This document shows positions 1 through 12,200 of a stretch of 64,000 bases of DNA, in pieces (position 1 is the stretch's first letter; each line of letters begins with the position of its first letter). This DNA is from Tolypeutes matacus (lineage: Eukaryota > Chordata > Mammalia > Cingulata > Chlamyphoridae): assembly GCA_026826555.1 (NCBI GenBank), contig JAKSZT010053883.1:24949234-25013233 (forward strand), read 5' to 3'. The position numbers and the translations under genes were made by a program. Below the pieces are notes generated by a model. The model ran no database searches and was not told where the DNA came from. It worked only from the letters and a program-made list of their open reading frames with translations.

Positions 1-26
1 AAAAAAAAAAAAAAAAAAAAAAAAAA

Positions 27-1040
27 CAACAGTAAGACAAATAACCCAACTTAAAAATGGGCAAAGGATTTAAGCAGACATTTCTCCCAAGAAGATATAC
101 AAATTGTCGTAAAGCACATGAAAAGATGCTCAGCATCATTAGCCATTAGGGAAATATAAGTCAAAACTATGAGCTGCTACTTTCCACCTACTAGAAGGCT
201 ATATTCAAGAAGAGAGATACTAACAAGTGTTGGTAAGGATGTAGAAAAATTGGAACCCTTGTCCATTGCTGGTGGGAATTAAAATGGTGCAGTTTGGGGA
301 AAAGTTTGGTAGTTTCTCAAAATATTAAACACAAAGTTACTCTATGACCCAGCAATCCCACTCCTAGGTATATGACCAAGAGAAATGAAAACGGGAAATG
401 GATGTGGCTCAAGTGATTGACCTCCCATCTACCATATGGGAGGTCCAGGGTTCGATTCCCAGGGCCTCCTGGTGAAAAGTGAGCTGGCCTGAGAGGAGAG
501 CTGACCCACGCGGAGTGCTGGCCTGTGCGGAGTGCTGGTGCAGCAAGATGATGCAACAAAAAGAGACACAGAAGAGAGACAATGAGAGATGCAGCAAATC
601 AGGGCACTGAGGTGGCACAAGAGATTGAGCAGCCTCTCTCCACTCCAGAAAGTCCCAGGATTGGCTCCTGGTGCTGAAGACAAGCAGACAGAAGAGCAGA
701 CAGCGAGCGTAAAACAGTGGGGGTGGGGTAGACAAATAAATCTTAAAAAAAAAAAGAGAGAAATGAAAACATATCTACCCAAAAATTTGTACACCAATGT
801 TCATTGCAAAATTATTCATAATAGCAAAAAAGTGGAAACAACTCAAATGTCCATCAAGTGATTTATGGATAAGCAAATGTTTACATATAGTAGACTAATA
901 TTTGGTAATGAGAAGGAATGAATCTTCATCAAATTGTTAACAGTGCTTACCTTTGGGAGTTCACTTTGCCAAGGGAGGGGTGTACATAGAAGAGTTATTT
1001 TGACCTTTTGCAATTTTTAAAAATGTTTCTTAAAAAAAAA
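27..1040 (+). mobile_element. L1 3' end, interrupted by a long DAS SINE
   Basis: The sequence has the typical L1 C-terminal/3' UTR phrases (GGGCAAAGGATTTAAGCAGA, TTGCTGGTGGGAATTAAAA, ATTCATAATAGCAAAAA). It ends near an A-rich run at about 1030-1040. The SINE at 393-756 interrupts it. The 5' side abuts a poly(A) run at 1-26. Confidence 0.8.
393..756 (+). mobile_element. DAS-type SINE, long form
   Basis: A tRNA-like head (GATGTGGCTCAAGTGATT, GGTTCGATTCCCAGG) is followed by a long unique body, ACAAATAAATC and a poly(A) tail. It is flanked by a 14-bp TSD, agagaaatgaaaac, at 379-392 and 757-770. It inserted into the L1. Confidence 0.93.
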
Positions 1041-2893
1041 TCCAACAGCTGGTCTTTGTATAATAAAGTCATACCTCTGGTCTTGGAGACTACTGTGCTG
1101 CAAATTGCGTCTTTGCATTAGAAGCGGCTTACCAGTAACTTCCTAGCAGGCAAACAGTAATATGTAATAAAGCTTCTCATTTTTTGTTGGCTGGGATTTA
1201 ATGAGGTGGACCTCATCCACACTCCTATAGGGCTTGTACCTCTTTCTGAATGAAAACATATTGTCTTGTTAGTGTATTTGTCGTGGCTTCTAGTGCCTGA
1301 AAGTCCCATCTTTATTGGGCACTTTGGGGACAATGTGGGGATTAAAGGCCTGCCACCTTCCAGCAGTCAGTCCATACCTTGTCAAGTGATGTCCCTGATT
1401 GTGGCTGACAGCTTAGAAGTGAATCTGTCAGTCACAGCTGTGCTGAGAGAAGCCTTGGAGGGAGAACTCAGGGAGCTAAGCAATTAGGTGGAAACTCTGT
1501 ATTGTGATCCTGGGATCGTGTATAGGTTTATTGGATAACTTGAGCAGTTTACTTACCCACAGTGTATCTTAGCTTTTCTGCCTTTTAAAGGAAAGATTAT
1601 TAAGTCCCATCTTGGAAGGACTGAGTTATGAAATAACTCTTGTCTGATCAGATCTTAACATTGATTCAGGAAGATAGATGCTATACTCTAGTATAACTTT
1701 TTAGATTTCCTTTTGGTCTGGGTCCATATGAGGTATAGTTTTACTTAATTGCAATCATTGTGTACGTATTTCTTATTAAAATTTTTTTGATTAAAATATG
1801 TGCTTATCATAGACAAATAAGGCAAATTATCATTATATGATATTACTACTGCATAGAGATGGCACTATTAACATTTTGGTGTATTTTTTTATAGTCATGT
1901 ATTTGTATAGAATTGAACTTGTTAAGATTATATCTTTTATATAAATTGTGGAGCTTTTTACATTTAATGTACCTTAAACAAGTCCCCATCTTTTAAAATG
2001 CTTTTTGCAAACATTTAAATGGCTTATTTCTATTATTTAGATATAGAATCATTTTAAGTTGTTTCTAGTTTTTCGCGACTAATGCTTTGAGAAATGCCGT
2101 ATTTATCCAGAAGAGAGATGACTTTACCAAAAAAAATATCCTACTTAGGGATCAGGAGTGAGAAGAACAAGTGTTTGATGCCATTATTTATTTGTCATAC
2201 ACCAATAAATAGACCTTCTGTTTCAGGAAGGAAAAAAAAATGTTCTCCCAGTTATATTGGGTTCAACATTCATTTCCTTAGCAATAGAGGAAATGAGGCA
2301 AATTCTAACCATTAGAGGACAGTTGCAGCCCAAAAATGTCAAAGTGAACGGTTTTCCTTCGGGGGACCTGAATTTCCTCTCTAGACTTTCCAATTAGGGT
2401 AGCCTGCTTATTACACCATCATGGAAAAAAAGGTTACATGAATTTTACCCAATTTGGAGATTATGTGATGGTTTAATATAAAACCTAGGTTTCATGATGT
2501 GTATAAAACACCGTGGGGGCCTTGGAGTTACTCAGAGAGATGGGCTATCTGCTCATGTGGGTATTAGAGACCCAGTAACCATGGAAAGAGAAAACAGTGG
2601 CTTCCAATAGGGGCTTCAAACAGAAGGGGCAGATACTTTGAGTTGCTGGCATATGCAGACATCTATGTGCGTGCACATGTATGTAGGAAACAGTGAGAAA
2701 GAGAGTAAAGGTTAGTAATCTTTCCAGGCACCTTCAGGGAAAGCAGTTTTTTAGACATAAATCTTTGTCTTATTGATTCTTTTCTTTAGGTTAGATTCCT
2801 TATTTATGTTCACCCAAATAATTATTATTTTCATTTTCTCCAAAATAGAAATAATTTTCTCTATTATTAAAATATTTGGAAATAAGCAAAAGA
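1041..2893. other. ZCCHC17 intron, no gene seen
   Basis: This is AT-rich intronic DNA. Part of it (about 1780-2110) resembles the antisense 3' UTR of old mammalian L1s, with phrases like those in L1ME copies, but too weakly to call. The open frames here are short and show no recognisable protein. Confidence 0.4.
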
Positions 2894-2906
2894 AAAAGTA
2901 AAAGGG

Positions 2907-3080
2907 GGGAAGCGGCTGTGGCTCAATCAGTAGGGCTCCCGTTTACCATATGGGAGGCCCCGGGTTCGGTTCCCGGGACCTCCTGGTGAAGGCAAGCCTG
3001 CCGGCACGGTGTGGTTAGCTGACCCAGCGAGCACAAGCAGCAAGGGGGGGTGTGAATGAATAAATAAAAAAAACCAAACC
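2907..3080 (+). mobile_element. DAS-III-type SINE
   Basis: Full head GGGAAGCGGCTGTGGCTCAA, a B box GGTTCGGTTCC, body and tail. The TSD is aaaagtaaaaggg at 2894-2906 and 3081-3093. Confidence 0.95.
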
Positions 3081-4683
3081 AAAAGTAAAAGGGTAATACT
3101 ATATACCAGTCTATAGTATAGTATAGTATTCTATAGAAGACTATATTCATTGAAATATTGATGTGTTTTTATATAATCTTTTTTTTAATGTATACTTTTT
3201 ATTAGAGAAGTTGTGAACTTATAAAACAATCATGGATAATGTGCAGAATTCCCATATATCACCCCTCCGTCAACACTTTACATTATTGTAGAACATTTTT
3301 ACAATTATGAAAGTACATCATAAGACTACTAATTATGGTCCATAGCATACATTTGGTATATTTTTTCTATATACCCCCTATTATTAGCACTATGTGTTAA
3401 TATTGTGCATTGGTTATATTTCATGAGCGAACACTCATATTTGTACTGTTAAACACAGTCCATCGTCTACCACATGTTTTACTGTATTATTCAGTCCCAT
3501 GCCTTGTACAATCTATCCAAAGTGTTCAGTCAGTGGCTATCATTTCATCAGAGTTGTGCAGTCATTGCCCCACTAAACTTTTTAATATTTTCCTTAGTCC
3601 AAAAGAAAAAAATCCCTCTATTATTGACCCTTAGCGTTAATATAGTACGCTCTTTGAAACTAATGCAAGAATATTACAATATTGCTATATAGTCCATAAG
3701 TTACATTAGTTGTATTTTTCCCATGCATCAACATACTCTAATAGCGTATATTTGTTCTAGTTCATAGAAGAACTTTCTTGTATTTGTACTTTTAACCACA
3801 ATCCTCATCCATTTCTGGGTTCACTATGTTATTCAGTCCCTAGATTATTCTCTAGCTTTCTTTCAATTGACATTTCCATCCCTAGGCTACCCCTTTCAGC
3901 CACAATCCCATTTATAAACCAGCTGTTTTAGTTATACTATAATGTGTTATCATCAACTCTATACATTTCCACACTTTTCCAGTCAAGCTAACTAAAAATT
4001 CTACATACATTAAGCATCAGTACCTCTTCTCAGCCCTCATCCTATCTCCTAATATCCTATACTCTAGGTTTTAACTATATGTGTTTATTTTTCATGTTTA
4101 GTTCAGATTAGTGAGTCCATACAATATTTTCCTTTTGTGTCTGGCTTCTTTCATTCAGCATAATGTCCTCAAGGTTCATCCAAGTTATATATGTGTCCCA
4201 CTTTTATTTCTTCTTCAGCATAGTATTCCATTGCATGCACACATACCACACTTTGTTATGTCCATTCATCTGTTTATGGACACCCGGGCTGCCCTCATCC
4301 CCTGGCAACTGTGAATAACGCAGCCATGAACATTGACGTGCAAATGTCTGCCTGCGTCACCGCCTCCTGCTCCCCTGAACACACTCATAGTAGTAGAGGG
4401 ACTGCCGGACCACACAGTAGCGCCATATCTAGCTTCCTGAGGAACCGCCAAACCACCCCCCAACAGAAGGCACACCACTCCATGCCTACACCAACAGTGA
4501 AGGAGCACCCCCACCTCTCCACATCCCTCCCCAGCACCCGCTGTCTTCTGCATTCGAAGTCCTCTGCCTTCTTAATATTGATCATTCTGTGAGGTGTGAG
4601 ATGACACCCCACTGCATTCCTAATTTGCACTTCCCCAATGGCCAGTTCTACTGAACATTTCCCCATATGCTCCCTTGCCACCT

Positions 4684-4692
4684 GCGCGCGCG

Positions 4693-4725
<33 letters not shown>
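4684..4725. repeat. (GC)n(CA)n microsatellite
   Basis: About eight GC dinucleotides run straight into about twelve CA dinucleotides. Both tracts alternate purine and pyrimidine. It lies within the L1 ORF2 remnant. Confidence 0.98.
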
Positions 4726-5001
4726 CTGGAGAAATGTCTATCCAAGTCTTCTGCCCACCCTTCAGGCGGACTGTCTGCTCTTCTACCATTGAGCTGCACT
4801 ATCTCTCTACACAGCACGGAAACCAAACCCTTATTGGATATGTGGTTTCCAAATATTTTCTCCCCTTGAGTGGGCTGCCTTTTCACTTTCTTGACAAAGT
4901 TCTTTGAATCACAAGAGTGTTTAGGTTTAAGGAAGTCCCATTTATCCATTTTTTCTTTCATTGCTCGTGCTTGCAGTGTAAGGTTTAAGAATCTACCACA
5001 T

Positions 5002-5053
5002 GGAGTGGGTGTAGCCAGTAGTTGAGCTCCTGCTTTGCATGTACAAGGTCTAA
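5002..5053 (+). mobile_element. Short tRNA-derived SINE fragment in L1
   Basis: GTGGGTGTAGCCAGTAGTTG and GCATGTACAAGGTCT resemble the tRNA head of the armadillo SINEs. Similar flanks (agaatctaccac and agaatccaccac) bracket it as a slightly diverged TSD. Confidence 0.65.
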
Positions 5054-5869
5054 AAGAATCCACCACCTACCACCAGGTCTTGAAGAGGTTTCCCTATATT
5101 TTCTTCTAGGAATTTTATGGGTCTATCTTTTATATTTAGGTTTTTGATCCATTTTGGGTTAGTTTTTGTATAAGGTGTGAAATAGGGGTCTTTCTTTCTT
5201 TTGGGGTCTTCTTTCTTTCTTTTGGATATGGATATCCAGTTCTCCCAGCACCATTTGTTGAATAGACTGTTCTGCCTTCGCTGGGTGGACTTGACAGCCT
5301 TGTCAAAAATCCCTTGATCATAGATGTGAGGGTCTGTTTCTGAATCATCAGTTTGGCTCCATTGGTGTATATGTCTATCTTTATGCCAGTACCATGCTGT
5401 TTTTTACCACTATAGCGAGGTAATATGATTTCAAGTCCAGAAGTGAGAGTCCTCCAACTTCCTTCTTCCTTTTTAAGATGTTTCTGGCTATTCGGGTCCC
5501 CTTACCCTTCCAAATAAATTTGATAATTGGGTTTTCCATTTCTTTAATAGAGGCTGTTGGAATTTTTATCAAGCTTGCATTGAATCTGTATATCAATTTG
5601 GGTAGAACTGACATCTTAACGATATTTAGTCTTCTAGTCCATGAACATGGAATGTTCTTCCATTTATTTAGGTCTTTGATTTCTTTTAGCATGCATTGTA
5701 GTTTTAAGAATACAAGTGCTTTACATCCTTGGTTAAGTTTATTCCTAAATATTTGATTCTTTTAGTCACTATTGTAAACGGAATTTTTTTTCCTGACTTC
5801 CTCCTCAGATTGTTCATTTCTAGTGTATAGAAACATTACTGAGTTTTGCATATTTTTATATAATCTTTT

Positions 5870-6903
5870 GAACATGATTTTTAAGGGGCCGTCAAGTGGC
5901 TATGCCATAGTTGACTTAACTGTTACTGTTTTGTTGGTGGTTTGAAATTTTTTCCACCTTAAAAATACATAAAATATTTTGATATAGTTAGCTTTTCCTT
6001 TTACTTGCAACTTTTCCTTTGTAGAAGATTATTTCCTTAGGGCAGGTTCCCAGAACTGATTGATTAAGGATCAAATTAATTATTAGTTAAAACTATTGGT
6101 TGCAGGGGACAGAAACACAGATGAGAAGTGTTTTAGCTAATCTCACTGGGTAGTCCTGCCTTCAACCATGGCTGTATCAAGTGCTCATATTACACAGTCA
6201 GGGCTTTGTCTTTGGTTTACCAGTGCTCTTCTTTACTTCCCTCTGACAGGTTCTTGCCACCTGGTGGTAAAGATGGACATTAGTAACTTTGTAATTTATA
6301 ATCCTGACAAAAGTCTTGAGAAAGAAGATTTGACTTAGCTAGGGTCTTGTGTCCATCCCTAAGCCAATCAATTACTGGGACTTTAGGGGGATAAAGTAAA
6401 TTGATTGACCAAGCCTGGGTCATGTGTCCACACTTGGGGTTTGGGTCAGATCTGATCAAATCACACAGACTGATCAAATTTTTAGAGAATGTGATGAAGA
6501 TGGTTCTCCAAAGGAAAAAGCCTTGTGCAAATAGGAAAAGTATGTCTACTATAAAGCGTCTGAATATTTTTTATCATTCTTGATATGCATTGCCAAATGA
6601 TTTCCGAAGCTTGTACTAGCCCTAGCAATATTTCTTATTTTACTGTGGCCTAACCAATATTGAGTATTATTTTCTAAATATCTTGCTAATTTAATAGATT
6701 AAAAATGGTACCTTGTTTATATTTCCATTCTCCATTTAACATTATCATAATTTTTTGGTAAATATAATTTAAATGGCTTCTTTCTCTTCCATTTGATAGA
6801 TTTACTATAGTTTGCCAAGCTATTTTCCAGTTAATGGTTCTTTTAGGTTGTTTTATAGGTCTTACATTTTTTTTTAACCTTTGTAGGTATTGTGAGTATT
6901 TTA
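5870..6903. other. ZCCHC17 intron, old L1-like remnants
   Basis: No gene is seen. About 6570-6900 matches the general wording of ancient antisense L1 3' ends (CATTGCCAAATGATTTCC, TTCTAAATATCTTGC). The rest is unassigned. Confidence 0.4.
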
Positions 6904-6918
6904 TGTCCATAGGTTTTT

Positions 6919-7106
6919 TTTTTTTTTTTTATTAAAGATTTTTATTTATTTATTCATTTATCCCCCCCTTGCTGCTTGTACTCGCTGGGTCAGCCAACCA
7001 TGCCGCATGGGCAGGCCCGCCCTCACCAGGAGGACCCGGGAACCGAACCCGGGGCCTCCCATATGGCAAACGGGAGCCCCACTGATTGAGCCACAGCCGC
7101 TTCCCC
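6919..7106 (-). mobile_element. DAS-III-type SINE
   Basis: An antisense full copy runs from poly(T) and TTATTTATTTATTCATTTAT to the head complement GCCACAGCCGCTTCCC. The TSD is tgtccataggttttt at 6904-6918 and 7107-7121. It ends about 375 bp before a ZCCHC17 exon. Confidence 0.95.
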
Positions 7107-7482
7107 TGTCCATAGGTTTTTGCCTCTATTTTTTTTCTTTAGAAAAAATTCCAGTAAGTGATATTTTCATCAAAGATGTAAACATCTTTATGCACTTTGT
7201 TTTTAAAGAATTTTAGCAACTTGTAATTCTGCCACTATTAGGTGAGTATAGTTTCTATCACCTCTTTACTAACATTGACCCTTATTTTAAAGAATGTTTA
7301 CTACTTGGCTAGATGTAAAAAGGTGTTTCAAATGGTTTTAATTTGCAGTTTTAAATTAGTGAATAATTTTCAATGAAACATTCAATTTTTTATTGCATCC
7401 CCAACTCTCATCTTCTCCTTCATTTAGCGTATAAATTCCAGATATATTCTGTGCTTTATTTATTTCTCCTTCTTGTACCCAG

Positions 7483-7583
7483 GTCTGGTTCATCGAACTC
7501 ACATGTCATCCTGTCGGGTAGATAAGCCCTCAGAGATAGTAGATGTTGGAGACAAAGTGTGGGTGAAGCTTATTGGCCGAGAG
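7483..7583 (+). CDS. ZCCHC17: ZCCHC17 coding exon, residues 42-75 (S1 domain, middle)
   Basis: The exon is 101 bp, preceded by a pyrimidine-rich tract and AG at 7481-7482 and followed by the donor gtaaag. Its first two bases complete the split codon for Gly42. It then reads [18 protein letters not shown] and on to LIGRE without a stop. These are beta strands of the S1/OB fold. Confidence 0.96.
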
Positions 7584-9233
7584 GTAAAGTTTTGTGCAAC
7601 TTTCATGTGATTAGTAAGGATTAGGAAAAGCTTGGATTTTCATGATATTTTATGATGGTAAGTGTGTATATGTGGTTAACTATGGCAGATAATCTTGCTT
7701 TTGAATCCTGCCATTATAATCTGTCCTGAATTTAAACCTTCTGGCTGGCTGTCTTGCAAATTCAGAAGGAAGGATATGGACTATAGTAAGTGTGGTAGAA
7801 TAAGTACATCTTTGTAAAACTTGCTTCTCTAAAGCTCACCCAAATGTTAAGTGAGAGGGAGAAATGAAAGAAAAGAACGAGAAAGGGATGGAAATTTAAT
7901 CTATGGGATAAGTTCTCATCATCAACTTCAAAGAATATATGATATTGCCAGATCCTGGTACAATTTGGGCCAAAATGGAAAAGGACTCTGGTACCATGCA
8001 GTGTAAGGAGAGTAAGAAAGATCTGAAGGACCTGAAGGACCCTACTAACAACAGCTTGCTGGAGGTAATGAAGCTGTGGGTGTGCACAGACCACAGGAGA
8101 AATATGAATGTACACTGAGCCTTGCTCTTCTACCAGAGGAAGGCAGGGGAAACAAGCCCAAAGAGCTTATTTGAGTGCTTACTATATTCTAGGTTCAACA
8201 AGTGCTGTCAACATAAATTTAGATGAAGTGCTCAAGAAAGTCCTCTCTGAGATGGCATATGAGCTGAAACTCAAAGGAAAAGGAATTAGTCATGTGAAGA
8301 GTTGGAATAAGAATATTCTGGCAAAGAGAATAGTTGATGCAAAGACTATGAAGTAAAGAAAGGCTTCATTTGCTAGGGGAAGCAAACGAAGACCAGTGTG
8401 CCAGTGTGGTTAACAGGTGTCCTCATGCTTAGAGAAGCTCTAGACCAAGTCTAAAAGGAAAGATCTATTCTGCTGGAATGTTCCAAAACCTATTCTGGGC
8501 TTATGGAACTCTGAACTGATCACTGCTGAATTTACTTACTTCTCCAGGCCTCGAATTCTGAACAACCATTTCTATCTTTCTACCAGAGGGACAGGAATGA
8601 CATGAAGGACCTTTTCCTAAAAATTTGCTGCAGGGTCTGTCTGTTATGCTTCTTTGTACCCCCAAGGTTCCTAGCACAGTACCTTGTTCATTAGAGGAGC
8701 TCAATAAATGTTTGTAAGGATGATGAAAGTTTTTTGATTCTTAGATAATTTTAGACAGTGGTCTCTTAGATGTACTTAGAGCTTTTGGTGACTTTGCTTT
8801 TGTCTTTTTCAGATGAAAAATGATAGGATAAAAGTATCCCTCTCCATGAAAGTTGTCAACCAAGGCACGGGGAAAGACCTTGATCCCAACAACGTTATCA
8901 TTGAGTAGGTCAAAGGTTTGCAAAGGCTAAAATCTTTCTACCTCCCAAACTGCAGAATGCCATAGTGAGTCAGACTAAATTGGGAACTCTATCATTTGTA
9001 GTGTTTGTGTTATTGATGAGTTATGTAACCTTTGTGAACTTTGGTTTTCAGGGCTCAAAAGTTTAGATAATGGGAAGCGGCTGTGGCTCAATCAGTAGGG
9101 CTCCCGTTTACCATATGGGAGGCCCCGGGTTCGGTTCCCGGGGCCTCCTGGTGGGGGCAGGCCCGCCCGCACGGCGTGGTTTGCTGACCTGGCGAGCACA
9201 AGCAGCAAGGGGGGGATAAATGAATAAATAAAA

Positions 9234-9264
<31 letters not shown>

Positions 9265-12200
9265 GTTTAGATAATATTACTTGACCACTCAAATTAATTA
9301 ACATGCAAAACTCCTAGCATAGAGATGCTTGAGCACATCATGAATTTTCCTTTTCCTTGGTCTCTTTCTGCTTCTGCCAGCAAGCTGCCAACCTGCAAGC
9401 ATTCATGAAATACCTGTTCACCTCTCTCCTAGTGATTTTTGGACTGAGGCTGAAAAAAAGGTAGAAACTATGTGGGATGTGTAGAATAACCTAGGAGCAA
9501 CTCCACTGGGTTTTAGACTCCCATATCTTGGGAAATATTGTGTTCTGTACACAAGACCTTACTCTTCTTGGCTCTTTTTATGAACAGATTTTCTGTATAT
9601 GAAGGATAGCATCAGTGATACAGGAAATTTGCTGTCTTAAAGTCTTTCCTGGATATATGTCAGTGATTTCTAAACAGGGGCTCTTAATCCCCTGGGAGGC
9701 CTAGAAAGGGTCTTAAGGGTTTATGAACTATTTTCAGTACGTCAGAAAGCCCATCAAAATTATACATTTATCCTCAGGTTAGTCATTAGATTGTTTTGTT
9801 ACTTTTGACCATAATATATCACATTGTTTATCTCATGCTATTCAGGTCCTCCCAGTGACAGTTATATCATTGAAATAAAAAAATGAGAAAAAATAACAAA
9901 CATTTGAGTAGGATCTTGGTAGTAAAAAGTTTGGAAACCCTACCTTCCTTTGGATATGAAGGAATTTTATCTAAGAAAGAAAGGTGATATTTATCAAATA
10001 TATACTATGTGCACCTAATTCTCAAAACAACCTACAAAGTAGGTTTTATATTCCTAGCTTCTAGCTTGGTGTTTGGTGATAAGTTACTTGCCTGTGGTAA
10101 TATAGCAAGTTATAGGGAGGCAGATACTTAAATTTAGGCCTCTCTGATGTTAGTCTCTGAATACTGACATGTTTGTAGGGCTGATTATTGACAAAACACT
10201 TTCCAGCTACAGTAAAAATCTTTTATAACTCAGCTCAGAAATTTTATTTTTATCTGGCACTTACTGATTGCATTGTAATAAAGTGCTTCTGCGGGAAGCG
10301 GATGTGGCTCAATTGATAGGGCTCCTGTTTACCATATGGGAGGCCCTGGGTTCGTTTCCTGGGGCCTCCTGGTGAAGATAAGCCAGCCCGTCCGGCGTGG
10401 TAAGCTGCTGTCAGCAGGACGACCCAACAAAGGGAGACAAGCAGACACAGAAAAACACACAGCAAATGGACACAGTGAGCACAAGCAGGAAGGGGGGATA
10501 AATAAATAAATAAAATCTTTAAAAATAAATAAATAAATAAAGTGCTTCTGCTCCAAGAATCCTATGCTATACAGACTCATTAAAAGCATTGTAATTTCTC
10601 AAAACCCCCCTTATAAGGGTAAAACATAAAACTGGTAATATATCTTAGGGAAAGTACTCCCTGGTATTGCTTTGTATGTGTCTGTATGTATATGTTACTT
10701 CTAGTAATAGCCAAGTGGCTAAAACAATAATTTTTGTTGTAAACTATTTTTTATAGCTGCATCCAGGAAAGAAGCATGGCATTGGGGAGTGATTTACAGG
10801 CTTTAGAGTTAGACTTGAGTAAGATCCTATTCTACCCCAAACTAATGTATGACCTCGAGCAGATCATTTAACCTCTGTTAACCTCAGCTTCCTCACTATA
10901 AAGTGGAGATAATAGCATCTTTTTTTTTTTTTTTTCTTTTTTGAGGTACTGGGGCCAGGGATTGAACCTGGGAACTCGTATGTGGGAAGCCAGCTCTCAA
11001 CCACTGAGCCACATCGGCTCCCTAGATAATAGCATCGTGACTCAGAAACAGTGGAATGATTTAATTAAAATCTTGTTTATAAAGAGCCTTGCCCAGTGCC
11101 TAGTTAACTTAATATATACATAGCAGCTACTTACAGCTATTGTTTTAAAATGCCTGTTTGTTTTTCCTATAGTATTTGAGATTATTATATCTTTTCTTTT
11201 GTAAAAATATGAGACCCGTGAGAACAGGGACCACATCTTATCTTTATCTCCCTTAGTGCCTGACATGTAGCAGCCATTTATTTAGTGCATTCATTTACTC
11301 ATTTATTCAACAGTTAGGTATTGAGTTCATAGTCTATATCAGGTACAGTGGCACTATACAAATATCTTTAATTCAAGGCAACATGTAATAAATGCTAAAA
11401 AAGTGATTTAAAGAAAGGGTTCTAGGAGTTAGTCTGAAGAGGCAGCATTCATTTCAGATCATGATGATCAGAGAGGAGATGCATTTGAGCTAGATGCTGA
11501 AAAATGGGTAAAATTTTGTCAGGCAACAAAGTAACTGGAAGGGAGTGTGAGAGGGCCTTCTGAGGTGCTGGTAATGTTCTGTTTCTCGATCTGAGTACTG
11601 CTATAGGTTCAAATTATGAAAATCAATCAAGTTGTATACTTATGATAAACACTTTTTTCTGGTATATATTTACTTTGGTAAAAAGTTTAGAATTTTTAAA
11701 AACTGCTATAGGAATCTGGCTGAAGGACTCTGGGAAGAAGACTGATGATGGAAGGAGAGGTGGTGACTGAGCTGAGTCTTGAAATGTTTGGATGTAGTTG
11801 AAGCCGTAAGGTAGGAGTCAAGAGGGCAAGCAGAGCCTTTGAGAAAGAGGGAACAGCCTGAGCAAAAGTGCTAAACCACCGGGCAGGTAAAATAGTCTGG
11901 TTTGGCCAGAGCATGTTGTACAAGTAAAGATGAAGCTGGAAAAATAGGTTAGAGAAAGTGTAGGAAGGGCCTTGAATGCCAAGGTAAGGATTCAGGTTTG
12001 ATCTTTTAGGAAGTCTTTAAAGGTCTTTTAAACCCAGGAATGACCTGGTGAGGGTTGTAGGGGGTTTAGCAAGGTGAGTAATTATATTTTCATCCTCTGT
12101 GCATTGGTAAGATGAGGTGTATTCTTGTTCATAATTGTTAATTCAGAGCCTTATCCTAAATGAAAAAATTGGACTATTCCATTTTATTGCTTTCATTGCC

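Larger units (their letters stand above)
3183..5852 (-). mobile_element. 5'-truncated L1 with decayed ORF2 C-terminal half
   Basis: An antisense L1 of about 2.7 kb is bounded by a 17-bp TSD, tttttatataatctttt, at 3166-3182 and 5853-5869. On the minus strand about 5770-5380 reads as the L1 ORF2 segment NIVKMSVLPKLIYRF... IIKFIWKGKGTRIA. About 5330-4300 gives the FNKWCWENW and LLHCW region in shifted frames. 4260-3183 is the long 3' UTR. The endonuclease and most of the reverse transcriptase are missing. Frames are broken, so it is dead. It contains a CG/CA microsatellite and a small SINE. Confidence 0.92.

Noticed and set aside
1..7482. Search for the first coding exon(s) of ZCCHC17
   Set aside because: No sequence encoding the expected N-terminal S1 half was seen; it should lie upstream of the window.
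9675..9935. Possible second hAT element starting CAGGGGCTCTTAAT
   Set aside because: No matching terminal inverted repeat or 8-bp TSD could be found at the other end.
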